Assembly (NCBI RefSeq): GCF_030269125.1
Contig: NZ_BSSM01000014.1
Coordinates: forward strand, 1 to 64,000
Source of the DNA: Streptomyces hygroscopicus subsp. hygroscopicus
Lineage (GTDB): Bacteria > Actinomycetota > Actinomycetes > Streptomycetales > Streptomycetaceae
Direction of reading: 5' to 3'
DNA: 64,000 nucleotides
This document shows positions 1-7,747 of this stretch, piece by piece. The position numbers were made by a program, and so were the translations under genes. Within the stretch, counting starts at the first letter, position 1. Each line of letters begins with the position of its first letter. The notes under the pieces are model-generated. The model made no database searches. It was not told the origin of the DNA and worked only from the letters and a program-made list of their open reading frames with translations.

Positions 1-2
1 AC

Positions 3-380
3 GAGACCGCCGCGACCTGCGCCGGCTTCCTGCGACGGGCAACCGCGTGGTTCGCCGCCCACGGCATCACCGTTGAACGCGTCCTGACCGACAACGCCTG
101 GGCCTACACGAAGAACACCTGGCGCGATACCTGCCGCGACCTGGGCATCAGCCCCCGCTGGACCAGGCCCTGGAGGCCCCAGACCAATGGCAAGGTCGAA
201 CGCTTCCACCGCACCCTGCTCGACGAATGGGCCTACATCCGGCCCTACACCTCAGACACCGAACGGCAAGCGGCGTTCCCCGACTGGCTGGACTGGTACA
301 ACTACCACCGACCCCACACCGGCATCGACGGCCACCCACCAGCCAGCCGCGTCACCAACCTGTCCGAACAGCACAACTAG
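3..380 (+). mobile_element. IS481-family transposase, C-terminal part (5' end outside window)
   Basis: The open frame enters from the window edge and ends at TAG 378-380, giving 125 residues. It carries the second half of a retroviral-type integrase core: LTDNAWAY has the second catalytic Asp, and RPQTNGKVERFHRTL has the catalytic Glu. The closing motif YNYHRPHTGIDGHPPASR is typical of IS481/IS3-type transposases. What is seen is intact up to the stop, so the copy may be full length outside the window. No terminal inverted repeat was recognised between the stop and the next gene at 444. Together with the IS5 remnant at 1319-1884 it brackets a single aminotransferase gene, which suggests this edge has taken repeated insertions. 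Confidence 0.85.
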
Positions 381-443
381 GGCCTGGTGCGAAAGGCGAT
401 CCAGTGCGCGTGACGTCCATGCGGTGCCTAGGGTGGGCGAGAG

Positions 444-1298
444 ATGGCCGTGGGGCTGGGTACGGATGAGGGAGGGGCCGACATCGACCGGGTGGAAGTC
501 AACGGTGCCGAAGCGGGCAGCGAAGACCTGAAGGTGCTCGCGCGGGCCAACTACTCGCACTTCTCCTCGTTACAGGTGCGGGGTCGAGCGGTCCGAGGAC
601 TGGATCTGCACCTGAAGCGGCTGGACGACAGTACGCGGGAGCTGTTCGGAACGGGGCTGGACGGCGATCGGGTGCGGTCCTGTGTGCGGCACGCGCTCCT
701 TGCTTCCCCGGACGCGGTGACGATTCGCGTGACCGTCTTCAGCCGCCACCAGGATGCTGTGCTGCGCGGCGAGGAGGTGGAGCCGGACGTGGCTGTGACG
801 ACGAGCGCTCCCATCGCGTCGCGGACCTCACCTGTGCGCCTGCGGACAGTGGAGTACGAGCGGGATCTGCCCCACGTCAAGCACGCCGGGACATTCGGAC
901 TCAGCCTTCGCCGGCGCCAGGCGGTGCTCGCCGGGTACGACGACGTTCTGTTCGCCGATCGCAACAGCCGGATCAGCGAGGCATCGATCTCGAACATCGG
1001 TTTCTTCGACGGCGAGAGGGTCATCTGGCCCCAGGCCGCCGTATTGCCGGGAATCATGATGCAGCTTCTGCAGCGAGGACTGGCGGCCAAGGGCATCCCG
1101 TCCGAGCGGCGTGAGATCCACCTCCGAGACCTCGGAGCCTGGGCGTCCGGCTCTCCTGCCCTCGCGGCCTTCCTCTCGAACTCCATCTCGCCGGCCGTCC
1201 CGGTCGCGAGCATCGATGAGGCGGTGTTGACCGTCGATCCCGACGTGACAGACCTGCTCGTGAACTGCTACGAGACCAACCCCTGGCAAACCGTGTAA
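444..1298 (+). CDS. aminotransferase class IV family protein
   Basis: The 284-residue protein belongs to the PLP fold-type IV group (branched-chain/D-amino-acid aminotransferases and aminodeoxychorismate lyase). The PLP lysine is probably in LPHVKHAG (around residue 143), followed by the family block DDVLFADRNSRISEASISNIGFFDG. The early segment NYSHFSSLQVRGRAVRGLDLHL is also typical. The substrate cannot be told from sequence. ATG 444 has only a weak ribosome site. GTG 492 is an alternative start that would remove 16 residues unlike the family N-terminus. The gene stands alone between two IS fragments, and no operon partner is visible. Confidence 0.8.
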   Translation: MAVGLGTDEGGADIDRVEVNGAEAGSEDLKVLARANYSHFSSLQVRGRAVRGLDLHLKRLDDSTRELFGTGLDGDRVRSCVRHALLASPDAVTIRVTVFSRHQDAVLRGEEVEPDVAVTTSAPIASRTSPVRLRTVEYERDLPHVKHAGTFGLSLRRRQAVLAGYDDVLFADRNSRISEASISNIGFFDGERVIWPQAAVLPGIMMQLLQRGLAAKGIPSERREIHLRDLGAWASGSPALAAFLSNSISPAVPVASIDEAVLTVDPDVTDLLVNCYETNPWQTV

Positions 1299-1318
1299 GC
1301 GTTGCTGGACCGTGTCGG

Positions 1319-1884
1319 TCACAGCCACTCGTTGAGGACTGCGACCAGCACGGTCGCTTCGTAGCGGACGGCGAGCTTGTCGTACCTCGTGGCCACGGCC
1401 CGGTGACGCTTGAGGCGGTCGATGCCGCACTCGACGGCATGACTTTCGCGGTAATCGGTCTTGTCGAACGTCGGCGGCCGACCGCCTCGGGAGCCCAGCT
1501 TCCGACGGTTGCGGACGCGGTCCGACGGGACCGGATGGTCGCCTTGATCCCGCGTCTGCGTAGGCAGTCTCGGTTGCGGCGGGAGTCGTACGCTCTGTCG
1601 GCGCGTACGCGGTCCGGCCTGTTGCGAGGTCGGCCAGGACCGATGCGGGGCACTCTGATCGATCCCAGGGTCCGTAGCGGTCCGGCACATCACGCCAGGG
1701 CGCACCGGTCCGGGTCCGCCACCGTACGCCGTCGATCAGCTGCCGTCGGGTCCACAGGCGGACGACCCGGCTTGACGCCCTGCGGCAACGACGACTCCAG
1801 CCGGGCCCACTGGCCGTTCGTCAGATCACCACGCCCCGCAGAACGTGATCGTCCACGATCAAGATCCACTTTCGCAACAGACCC
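1319..1884 (-). pseudogene. IS5-family transposase remnant with internal deletion and frameshifts
   Basis: Three pieces of one IS5-type transposase can be read on the minus strand in different frames. The N-terminal piece, near 1827-1660, contains LTNGQWARLESSLPQG, then RTRTGAPWRDVPDRYGPWDR. The C-terminal piece begins as RIGPGRPRNRPDRVRADRAYDS near 1650. It changes frame after RRGIKATI and ends as DRLKRHRAVATRYDKLAVR...VLNEWL at 1319. The central catalytic segment between YGPWDR and RIGPG is missing, so the copy cannot be active. The element's outer end appears to be GGGTCTGTTGCGAAAG at about 1884 (minus strand). This abuts and partly forms the stop codon of the neighbouring secreted-protein gene. 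Confidence 0.85.
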
Positions 1885-2741
1885 TAGTCGCAGGTCAGCT
1901 CGGGGCCTTCCAGCATGCCGCCGGTGTAGAGGGCCTGGCCGTCCGGCATCCAGTAGCCGAGCTTGGAGACCACGGTGGAGCAGGTGGCGCCGACGGTGAC
2001 GCGGACCTCGACCCGCTCCGGGTGGCCGGGCTGAAGCTCGGTCAGGGCGCAGTCCAGGGAGTACGGCAGCCGGGTCTTCTCCGGATACCTCCCGACCAGC
2101 GGGTGGACGCAGCGGGCGTCCGAGGTGGCCAACCGGACGCCGGTGCCCGCCTGCCCGATCAGCCCGAAGCGGGCGCTGCCGTCGCCCTCCGTGCTGTCCC
2201 GGCGCACGGTGTAGGTCAACGTGGTGGTGCCGCCGCGGTGCAACGCCGTGCGGTCGACGGTGATCGCGTGGGTGGGCCGGGGCTTGGGGGCGGTCAGCGT
2301 CAGGGTGGCGTGGACCCGGCCCGTGAGGTCGACGCCGGTGGGCGCGGACCGTACCCGCACGGTGGCCGTGATGTCGTACGTTCCGGGGCCCGGGTAGGCG
2401 CCCGAACCGGGCAGCGCGCCACTGGACAGGGTCTTTCCGGCGCGCCTGGCGGTCCAGGTGCCGTCGGTCCGGCAGCTGTAGCGGACCCGGGTGCCGGCGC
2501 GGCCGCAGGACGCCGGGGCGGAGACGGCGAACTGCGGGGTGCCGCTGCCCGCGCACAGGCTGACCAGCGCGTGCTGGCCGTGGTCGCCGCGCAGGGTCCC
2601 GCCGACCGCGCACAGGGTGGCCGGCTCCTCGGCCTTCGGGGCCGGGGCCGCGCCCGTGCCGGCCCAGGCGGGGGTGACGAGGGCCAGGGGCAGCAGCGCC
2701 GCCCCGGTCAGCGCTCTCAGGGTGGTCGGATGGGTCGGCAC
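1884..2741 (-). CDS. secreted protein of unknown function
   Basis: This 285-residue protein has a clear Sec-type signal peptide: basic start, hydrophobic LTGAALLPLALV, and an AWA-G cleavage site near residue 27. The mature part is rich in Thr, Gly and Arg, with at least six cysteines (for example LCAVGG, SLCAGS, SCGRAG, YSCRTD, SDARCVH, SLDCALTE), which suggests disulfide-stabilised beta domains outside the cell. No enzyme motif is recognised. The TAG stop coincides with the inferred end of the IS5 remnant, so the natural C-terminus may have been shortened. The next gene in the same direction, the GH114-like lipoprotein, is 139 bp upstream, and co-transcription is uncertain. Confidence 0.7.
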   Translation of the reverse strand: MPTHPTTLRALTGAALLPLALVTPAWAGTGAAPAPKAEEPATLCAVGGTLRGDHGQHALVSLCAGSGTPQFAVSAPASCGRAGTRVRYSCRTDGTWTARRAGKTLSSGALPGSGAYPGPGTYDITATVRVRSAPTGVDLTGRVHATLTLTAPKPRPTHAITVDRTALHRGGTTTLTYTVRRDSTEGDGSARFGLIGQAGTGVRLATSDARCVHPLVGRYPEKTRLPYSLDCALTELQPGHPERVEVRVTVGATCSTVVSKLGYWMPDGQALYTGGMLEGPELTCD

Positions 2742-2880
2742 CGCATTCCTCCCGCACGGCCGTGACCGGCCGGGCGCCGGTCACCTGCGGTCGAGGATCA
2801 TCCGACGGTACGACGATCCGTCGTCTCCCACGCCGGACGGTCACCTGAGGGCAGCAACACATCCGCCCCGGCGGCCCTGG

Positions 2881-3687
2881 CTAGCGGACGGCGCGGACGT
2901 ACCCGGAGTCGCCCGGGGTGGAGACGTCCCGGTCCCGGCGCACGATGCTCAGCCGCTTCCCCCAGCCGGCGACGGCCTTGCGCAGCCCGCCGGCGGTGTA
3001 CTCGATGTCCACCACCCGGTCCGCGAACGCCTTCGCATACACCCCGCACTCGTCGTACTGCCCGCACTCCTCCGTCACCGCGAAGTCCAGCCCCGCGCGG
3101 CGTCGTTGATCCGCCAGTTGGGAGGTGTTCTTCTGCGCGACGGCCAGATGGCGTGCGTGCGCGTGCCGCGACAGCAGGGTGATGAAGGCGGTCGCGTCGG
3201 ACGCGGTGAGCAGCCCCCGGGAGCGGGTGTAGCTGTCGTAGTTGTCCGGCTCCACGGCGTCGAAGCCCTTGCGCGCACAGTCGTCGATCCAGCGGTCCAC
3301 CCGCCGCGCCACCCGCTCGCGCTTGGCCGGGGTGCCGATGTCGAGCAGCGCCTCGTCCCAGTCCCGGTCCACGACGGTCCCGCCGTGCGCGTCGCGCAGC
3401 AGCAGGTCGCGCGGCCAGGAGGCGCGTTCGGCGGGCTGGGCCTGGAAGGCGTTGACGTAGCAGATGTTGTACAGGCCGGGCGCGGGGGAGTCGGAGCGGT
3501 CGCGGCTGACGATCCGGACACCGGCCGGCGGGGGATAGGCGCCGCCGATCTGGTAGTCGAACCCGGCGTGCCGGGGCGGCAGCCGCACCGAGGGCGGACT
3601 GGTGCCGTCGTCCCCCCGGGTGGTGGCGCAGCCCGTCAGCGCGCAGACGGTGACGGCCAGGACGAGGAGTGACACGGTGCGGAACAT
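2881..3687 (-). CDS. GH114-like endo-alpha-1,4-polygalactosaminidase family lipoprotein
   Basis: The 268-residue product begins with a lipoprotein signal (hydrophobic LLVLAVTVCALTGC, lipobox Cys near residue 19). It then shows the signature of the polygalactosaminidase/TM1410-like TIM-barrel family: FDYQIGGAYPPPAGVRIVSRD, YNICYVNAFQAQP, GFDAVEPDNYDSY and a late VTEECGQYDEC. The Asp/Glu of AVEPDN and TEEC are in the places expected for catalytic acids. By family it would cleave galactosaminogalactan-type polysaccharide at the cell surface, but the substrate is inferred. ATG 3687 was chosen because it starts directly at the signal peptide, whereas upstream starts would run into the divergent gene. 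No strong ribosome site precedes it. A perfect palindrome (3696-3715) lies just upstream. Confidence 0.75.
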   Translation of the reverse strand: MFRTVSLLVLAVTVCALTGCATTRGDDGTSPPSVRLPPRHAGFDYQIGGAYPPPAGVRIVSRDRSDSPAPGLYNICYVNAFQAQPAERASWPRDLLLRDAHGGTVVDRDWDEALLDIGTPAKRERVARRVDRWIDDCARKGFDAVEPDNYDSYTRSRGLLTASDATAFITLLSRHAHARHLAVAQKNTSQLADQRRRAGLDFAVTEECGQYDECGVYAKAFADRVVDIEYTAGGLRKAVAGWGKRLSIVRRDRDVSTPGDSGYVRAVR

Positions 3688-3695
3688 GTCAGGAT

Positions 3696-3715
3696 CGAAG
3701 CGTTTGGACGCTTCG
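3696..3715. promoter_or_regulatory. 20-bp palindrome, candidate LacI-type operator
   Basis: CGAAGCGT-TTGG-ACGCTTCG is a perfect inverted repeat with 8-bp arms, in the space between the divergent GH114-like gene (start 3687) and aldo/keto reductase gene (start 3788). GAAGCG/CGCTTC half-sites are common in LacI-family operators controlling sugar genes. No LacI-family gene is nearby, so a regulator in trans is inferred. It could alternatively act as a hairpin. Confidence 0.5.
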
Positions 3716-3787
3716 GCCGTCAAGCCGGTACCGGGCCGGGTCGTAGGCTCGGCCGTGATCACCGTCCCGAAGGCAGGAGCAGCAACG

Positions 3788-4756
3788 ATGCAGTATGTGA
3801 AGCTCGGTTCGACGGGCCTGGACGTGTCGCGCGTCTGTCTGGGCTGCATGACCTACGGGGTGCCGGAGCGCGGCAACCACGAGTGGACCCTGGCCGAGGA
3901 GGCCGCCCGTCCGCTGATCAGGCAGGCGCTGGAGGCGGGCATCACCTTCTTCGACACCGCCAACGTCTACTCCGACGGCACCAGCGAGGAGATCGTCGGC
4001 AAGGCCCTCAGGGACTTCGCCCACCGCGACGAGATCGTGCTGGCCACCAAGGTCCACGGCCGGATGCGGCCGGGCCCCAACGGCGCCGGGCTGTCCCGCA
4101 AGGTGATCATGACCGAGATCGACCACAGCCTGCGCCGCCTCGGCACCGACTACGTCGACCTCTACCAGATCCACCGCTACGACCACGCGACGCCGATCGA
4201 GGAGACCATGGAAGCGCTGCACGACGTGGTCAAGGCGGGCAAGGCCCGCTACATCGGGGCCAGTTCGATGTACGCGTGGGAGTTCTCCAAGGCGCAGTAC
4301 ACGGCGGAGCGGCACGGCTGGACGAAGTTCGTCTCGATGCAGGACCACTACAACCTGCTCTACCGCGAGGAGGAGCGGGAGATGCTGCCGCTCTGCGTCG
4401 ACCAGGGCGTGGGCGTGCTGCCGTGGAGCCCGCTCGCCCGGGGCCGGCTCACCCGCGAGTGGGGCACGGTCACCGAGCGCAGCGAGCACGACGCCTTCGG
4501 CAGCAGGCTGTACCAGGAGGCCGACCGCTCGATCGTGGCGGCCGTCACCCGGATCGCCGGGGAGCGGGGCGTCTCGCGCGCCCAGGTGGCCCTCGCATGG
4601 CTGCTGCACCAGGCCCCGGTGACCGCGCCGATCGTGGGCGCCGCCAGGCCGCGGCACATCGAGGACGCGGTCGCCGCCGTCGGGCTCACGCTGGCCGACA
4701 AGGAGATCGAGGAGCTGGAGCGGCCGTACACGCCGCGGGCGATCAGCGGCCACTGA
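3788..4756 (+). CDS. aldo/keto reductase
   Basis: The 322-residue protein is a full-length AKR with an (alpha/beta)8 barrel that uses NADPH to reduce aldehydes and ketones. The catalytic tetrad is visible: Asp and Tyr in FFDTANVYSDG, Lys in VLATKVHG, and His in LYQIHRYD. The C-terminal cofactor region APIVGAARPRHIEDAV is conserved. It resembles the YajO/IolS-type group. ATG 3788 begins the canonical MQYVKLGSTGLDVSRVCLG start. It is divergent from the GH114-like gene across a region carrying the 3696-3715 palindrome. No operon partner follows; 298 bp separate it from the next gene. Confidence 0.92.
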   Translation: MQYVKLGSTGLDVSRVCLGCMTYGVPERGNHEWTLAEEAARPLIRQALEAGITFFDTANVYSDGTSEEIVGKALRDFAHRDEIVLATKVHGRMRPGPNGAGLSRKVIMTEIDHSLRRLGTDYVDLYQIHRYDHATPIEETMEALHDVVKAGKARYIGASSMYAWEFSKAQYTAERHGWTKFVSMQDHYNLLYREEEREMLPLCVDQGVGVLPWSPLARGRLTREWGTVTERSEHDAFGSRLYQEADRSIVAAVTRIAGERGVSRAQVALAWLLHQAPVTAPIVGAARPRHIEDAVAAVGLTLADKEIEELERPYTPRAISGH

Positions 4757-5054
4757 GCGCGCCGGGGCGGCGGGCCTTTCGGCGCGAACGCCGTGCCGTA
4801 CGGACCCGCGCCCTCGCGCTCCGGCCGCGGGACCCGCTCGCCGGGACGTCGTGGGGATCCGGCAGCAGGCCCGGGTGCGCCGATCCGAGCGGCCCACGGC
4901 GTGCCCGAGGAAGGAGCGGAGGAACCGGTCGGTGGCGCGGTGGGGGCCCGAGCCGCCCCCGGGCCGCCGTGGGAGAACAGCACGTCGCCCGGGGCGGGAT
5001 GACGGGCACCGGGGTGGGGCCGCCGCGCGGGACGGCCGTGAGGACGGCGGACGC
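4757..5054. other. intergenic region without recognised features
   Basis: This is a 298-bp gap between the convergent aldo/keto reductase and universal stress protein genes. No credible coding frame, RNA gene or strong terminator hairpin was recognised. The sequence is very G+C rich throughout. Confidence 0.5.
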
Positions 5055-5546
5055 TCAGGGGTGGTGCGGGGGCGGAGGAGGGATGGTGGCGAGCCCCGGG
5101 GCCGGTTCCGGCCAGACCAGGAGGACCGGGCAGGGGGCGTGGTCGACGACGAAGCGGCCCGCCGGACCGAGGCTGTGCGGCCCGAGCCGGGAGCGGTCGC
5201 CGTCCCGGGCCAGCACCAGCAGGTCGGCCCTCTCGGCGGCGGCCACCACCTCCCGCTCGACCCGGCCCGCGCGCTCCTCGCGCACACAGGACCGGCCGAG
5301 GCGTTCGGCCGCCGCGGCCAGCAGTTCGGCCGCCGACGAACCACCCAGCTCCTCCAGCAGGACACCGGGGTCGCGCTCCGGGTGCCCGCGGCCCAGCAGC
5401 CCGGCGAACGCGCCGTGCGCGACCCCGGGCACATCGGGACCGCTGACGTGCAGCAGCACCACCTCGGCGGACTCCGGCGCATGTGTGCGCAGGGCGTCCA
5501 CACAGGCGGGCCAGGTGCCCTCGACCAGCCAGGCGATCACACGCAT
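5055..5546 (-). CDS. universal stress protein (UspA family)
   Basis: This 163-residue single-domain Usp protein has an N-terminal beta strand MRVIAWLVEGTW, a middle AERADLLVLARDGDRSRLGP, and a late RFVVDHAPCPVLLVW that corresponds to the usual G-X9-G(S/T) ATP-binding end. The Ser/Thr of the nucleotide loop is weakly conserved, so ATP binding is uncertain. A ribosome site (GGGAGG) precedes ATG 5546. It lies 15 bp downstream of the ArsB-like permease on the same strand, so the two are probably one transcript. A role in stress linked to ion transport is an inference. Confidence 0.8.
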   Translation of the reverse strand: MRVIAWLVEGTWPACVDALRTHAPESAEVVLLHVSGPDVPGVAHGAFAGLLGRGHPERDPGVLLEELGGSSAAELLAAAAERLGRSCVREERAGRVEREVVAAAERADLLVLARDGDRSRLGPHSLGPAGRFVVDHAPCPVLLVWPEPAPGLATIPPPPPHHP

Positions 5547-5561
5547 CGGGTCGGCCTCCCG

Positions 5562-6815
5562 TCAGAGAACGTGCAGCGACCCCCACAGTGCCACCACCGC
5601 GACCGCGAGGGAGGACGGCACGGCGAGCAGCCCCAGCCGGGTGAACTCGCCGAGGTTCACGTCGTGCTCGTGCTGGTGCACGATCCGCCGCCACAGCAGC
5701 GTCGCCAGCGAGCCGGCGTAGGTCAGGTTCGGGCCGATGTTCACCCCGAGCAGCACGGCCAGCACCGCGCCGGGCCCGGCCGGCACGGCGAGCGGCAGCA
5801 GGACCAGCACCGCGGGCAGGTTGTTGACGATGTTCGCGAGGACCGCGGCCAGCACGGCGGTCCCCAGCAGCGCGGGCAGTCCGGTGCCGCCCGGCACGAC
5901 GCGCCCGAGCACGTCGGAGAGCCCGTTGTCCACCACCGCCCGCACCACGATGCCCAGCGCGAGCACGAACGCGAGGAACGCCGGGGCCGCCGCCTTCACC
6001 ACGGCCGACGGGGTCGCCTCGCGCCGCACCAGCGCCCGCCCGGCCAGGACCAGCGCACCGGCCGCCGCCACCCATGCGGGCTCGACGCCGAAGGCCGAGG
6101 CCACCACGAACCCGGCCAGCGTGCAGACGACGGTCACCACCGCGAACCGGGGGAAGACGGGCGGCTCGCCGGTGTCCCGGCCCGCCGGGGCCGCCGCCGC
6201 GAGGTCACCGGCGAAGAACCGCCGGAACACCAGGTACTCGACGCCGATCGCCGCCAGCCACGGCAGCGCCATCAGCGCCGCGAACCGGGTGAAGCTCAGC
6301 CCGCTCGCCGCGAACGCCAGCAGGTTGGTCAGATTGGACACCGGCAGCAGCAGCGACGCCGTGTTCGACAGATGCGTGCAGGCGTACACATGCGGCTTGG
6401 GGCGTACGCCGGTGCGCGCGGCGGTGGCGAACACCACCGGGGTGAGCAGCACGATCGTGGCGTCCAGGCTGAGCACGGCGGTGATCGCGGAGGCGAGCAC
6501 GAAGACCGCCGTGAGCAGCCGTACCGGACGCCCGGCCGCCCAGCGGGCCATCCACGCCCCGCAGGCCCGGAACAGCCCCTCCACGGCACAGAAGTGGGCG
6601 AGCACCAGGACCGCCGCGAGGAAACCGACCACCGGGCCCAGCCGCTCCACCTCCGCGCGGGCGTGGTCGAGGGAGATGGCGCCGGTGGCGATCGCGATGC
6701 CGGCGGCCGGTACGGCCATCGCCGCCTCGGGCCACCCGAAGGGCCGTACGACGGCGAAGGCGAGTACCGCGAGGAGCAGTACGACCGAGAGTGCTTCGGC
6801 GAGCGAGCTGTTCAG
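5562..6815 (-). CDS. ArsB/NhaD-type anion permease (SLC13-like), probable CTG start
   Basis: This is a polytopic membrane protein of about 417 residues in the ion-transporter superfamily of ArsB and NhaD. Signature segments are LDATIVLLTPVVFATAARTG, CTHLSNTASLLLPVSNLTNLLAF and the mirrored VLANIVNNLPAVLVLLPL with NIGPNLTYAGSLATLLW. A role in arsenite or other anion export is suggested by family only; no arsR or arsC is nearby. The first ATG (6719) would cut into the first membrane helix. Upstream in frame there is no ATG, GTG or TTG before a TGA, but CTG 6815 sits behind GGAGGGACCCGCC and adds a helix (LSVVLLLAVLAFAVV). The CTG start is therefore preferred. Confidence 0.75.
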   Translation of the reverse strand: MNSSLAEALSVVLLLAVLAFAVVRPFGWPEAAMAVPAAGIAIATGAISLDHARAEVERLGPVVGFLAAVLVLAHFCAVEGLFRACGAWMARWAAGRPVRLLTAVFVLASAITAVLSLDATIVLLTPVVFATAARTGVRPKPHVYACTHLSNTASLLLPVSNLTNLLAFAASGLSFTRFAALMALPWLAAIGVEYLVFRRFFAGDLAAAAPAGRDTGEPPVFPRFAVVTVVCTLAGFVVASAFGVEPAWVAAAGALVLAGRALVRREATPSAVVKAAAPAFLAFVLALGIVVRAVVDNGLSDVLGRVVPGGTGLPALLGTAVLAAVLANIVNNLPAVLVLLPLAVPAGPGAVLAVLLGVNIGPNLTYAGSLATLLWRRIVHQHEHDVNLGEFTRLGLLAVPSSLAVAVVALWGSLHVL

Positions 6816-6901
6816 GGCGGGTCCCTCCGGAATCGATCACGCTTTCCCGCCCATCAAAACAGATGCCCCCGACCGCCCGGCGACGGCCGGGGTGCGACGC
6901 G

Positions 6902-7603
6902 TCAGGGAGCGGTGCCGGGGCTGAACACGGTGAGGAACACGGAAGAGGAGTTCCCGGAGACGGGCACCTCACCTCCCGTCCACGTCACCTTCAGATGGTC
7001 CCGTTCGTCCGGAGGGGTGATCAGCAGCGCGGCCGGCCTCGCGGTCTTCGCGCCGCTGACCCCGGGGTTGGAGAAGGTCAGGCCGGCCCAGGCGCTCTGG
7101 CCCGGCCCGAGGGTGACGGTCGTGGCCGAGCCCGACTCGCGCCGGGGGTCGGGGCCGAGCTGGGCGCCGCTCGCGTTCACGAAGGCCGCGCCCGGGAAGC
7201 CGCGCACCGTGCAGGTGCGGCCGGAGGCGTTGGTGAGCACCAGGGGGAAGTTCTCCTGGCCCGCGCCCGGGTCGTTGCGGCCCACGGAGGCGCGCAGTTC
7301 GGAGGTGTGACAGCGGGTGCTCGCCGCCGGGGTCGTCCCGCCGCCGCCCGAGGTGGCGGTCGTCCGGGACACCGGCGTCGAGGGGGCGCCGGTGGGCGCG
7401 GAGGAGGCGGGGGAGGGCGTGGCCGCGGTGCGGGACGCCGGCGGTGTCGGGTCGCCGGTCGCGGGCGCGGCCGTACCCGAGGCCGTCATGGGCGGATTGC
7501 TGTGCACGTCCTGGCCGTTGCCGCAGGCGGTCAGCAGGCCCAGCACGGCGACCGAGCCCGCGAACAGGGCCCCGCGCCGCGCGGACCGTGGGGTGTACAC
7601 CAT
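6902..7603 (-). CDS. DUF4232 lipoprotein
   Basis: The 233-residue protein has a lipoprotein signal (basic SARR, hydrophobic ALFAGSVAVLGLLTAC, lipobox Cys near residue 27). A Thr/Pro/Ser-rich linker follows to about residue 95. A DUF4232-type beta domain begins at CHTSELRASVGRNDPGAGQ, with the conserved FPLVLTNASGRTCTVRGFPG block. The family is abundant on the surface of Streptomyces and has no established function. ATG 7603 was preferred over GTG 7615 because AGGAG lies 10-11 bases upstream of the former. It follows the kinase gene on the same strand, separated by 144 bp containing a perfect palindrome. Confidence 0.8.
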   Translation of the reverse strand: MVYTPRSARRGALFAGSVAVLGLLTACGNGQDVHSNPPMTASGTAAPATGDPTPPASRTAATPSPASSAPTGAPSTPVSRTTATSGGGGTTPAASTRCHTSELRASVGRNDPGAGQENFPLVLTNASGRTCTVRGFPGAAFVNASGAQLGPDPRRESGSATTVTLGPGQSAWAGLTFSNPGVSGAKTARPAALLITPPDERDHLKVTWTGGEVPVSGNSSSVFLTVFSPGTAP

Positions 7604-7629
7604 GTCGCTCAACACTCCTGGAAGATCGG

Positions 7630-7646
7630 GGCACGCGACGCGTGCC
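7630..7646. promoter_or_regulatory. 17-bp palindrome between kinase and DUF4232 genes
   Basis: GGCACGCG-A-CGCGTGCC is a perfect inverted repeat with 8-bp arms. It is 27 bp upstream of the DUF4232 start and about 100 bp past the kinase stop. It could be an operator or a weak terminator; there is no T-run. Confidence 0.4.
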
Positions 7647-7747
7647 TACGGTGCCGAGTGCGCCGTCACCCCACTCCGATGCACGGACCGTGGGAAAAGT
7701 TCGGAACACAGGGGTTCTTTTCCCCGCTCCGGTCCCCGGCCGACCCC

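Noticed and set aside
7630..7646. A rho-independent terminator for the kinase gene
   Set aside because: The palindrome is about 100 bases past the stop and has no T-run, so it is listed only as a possible operator or hairpin.
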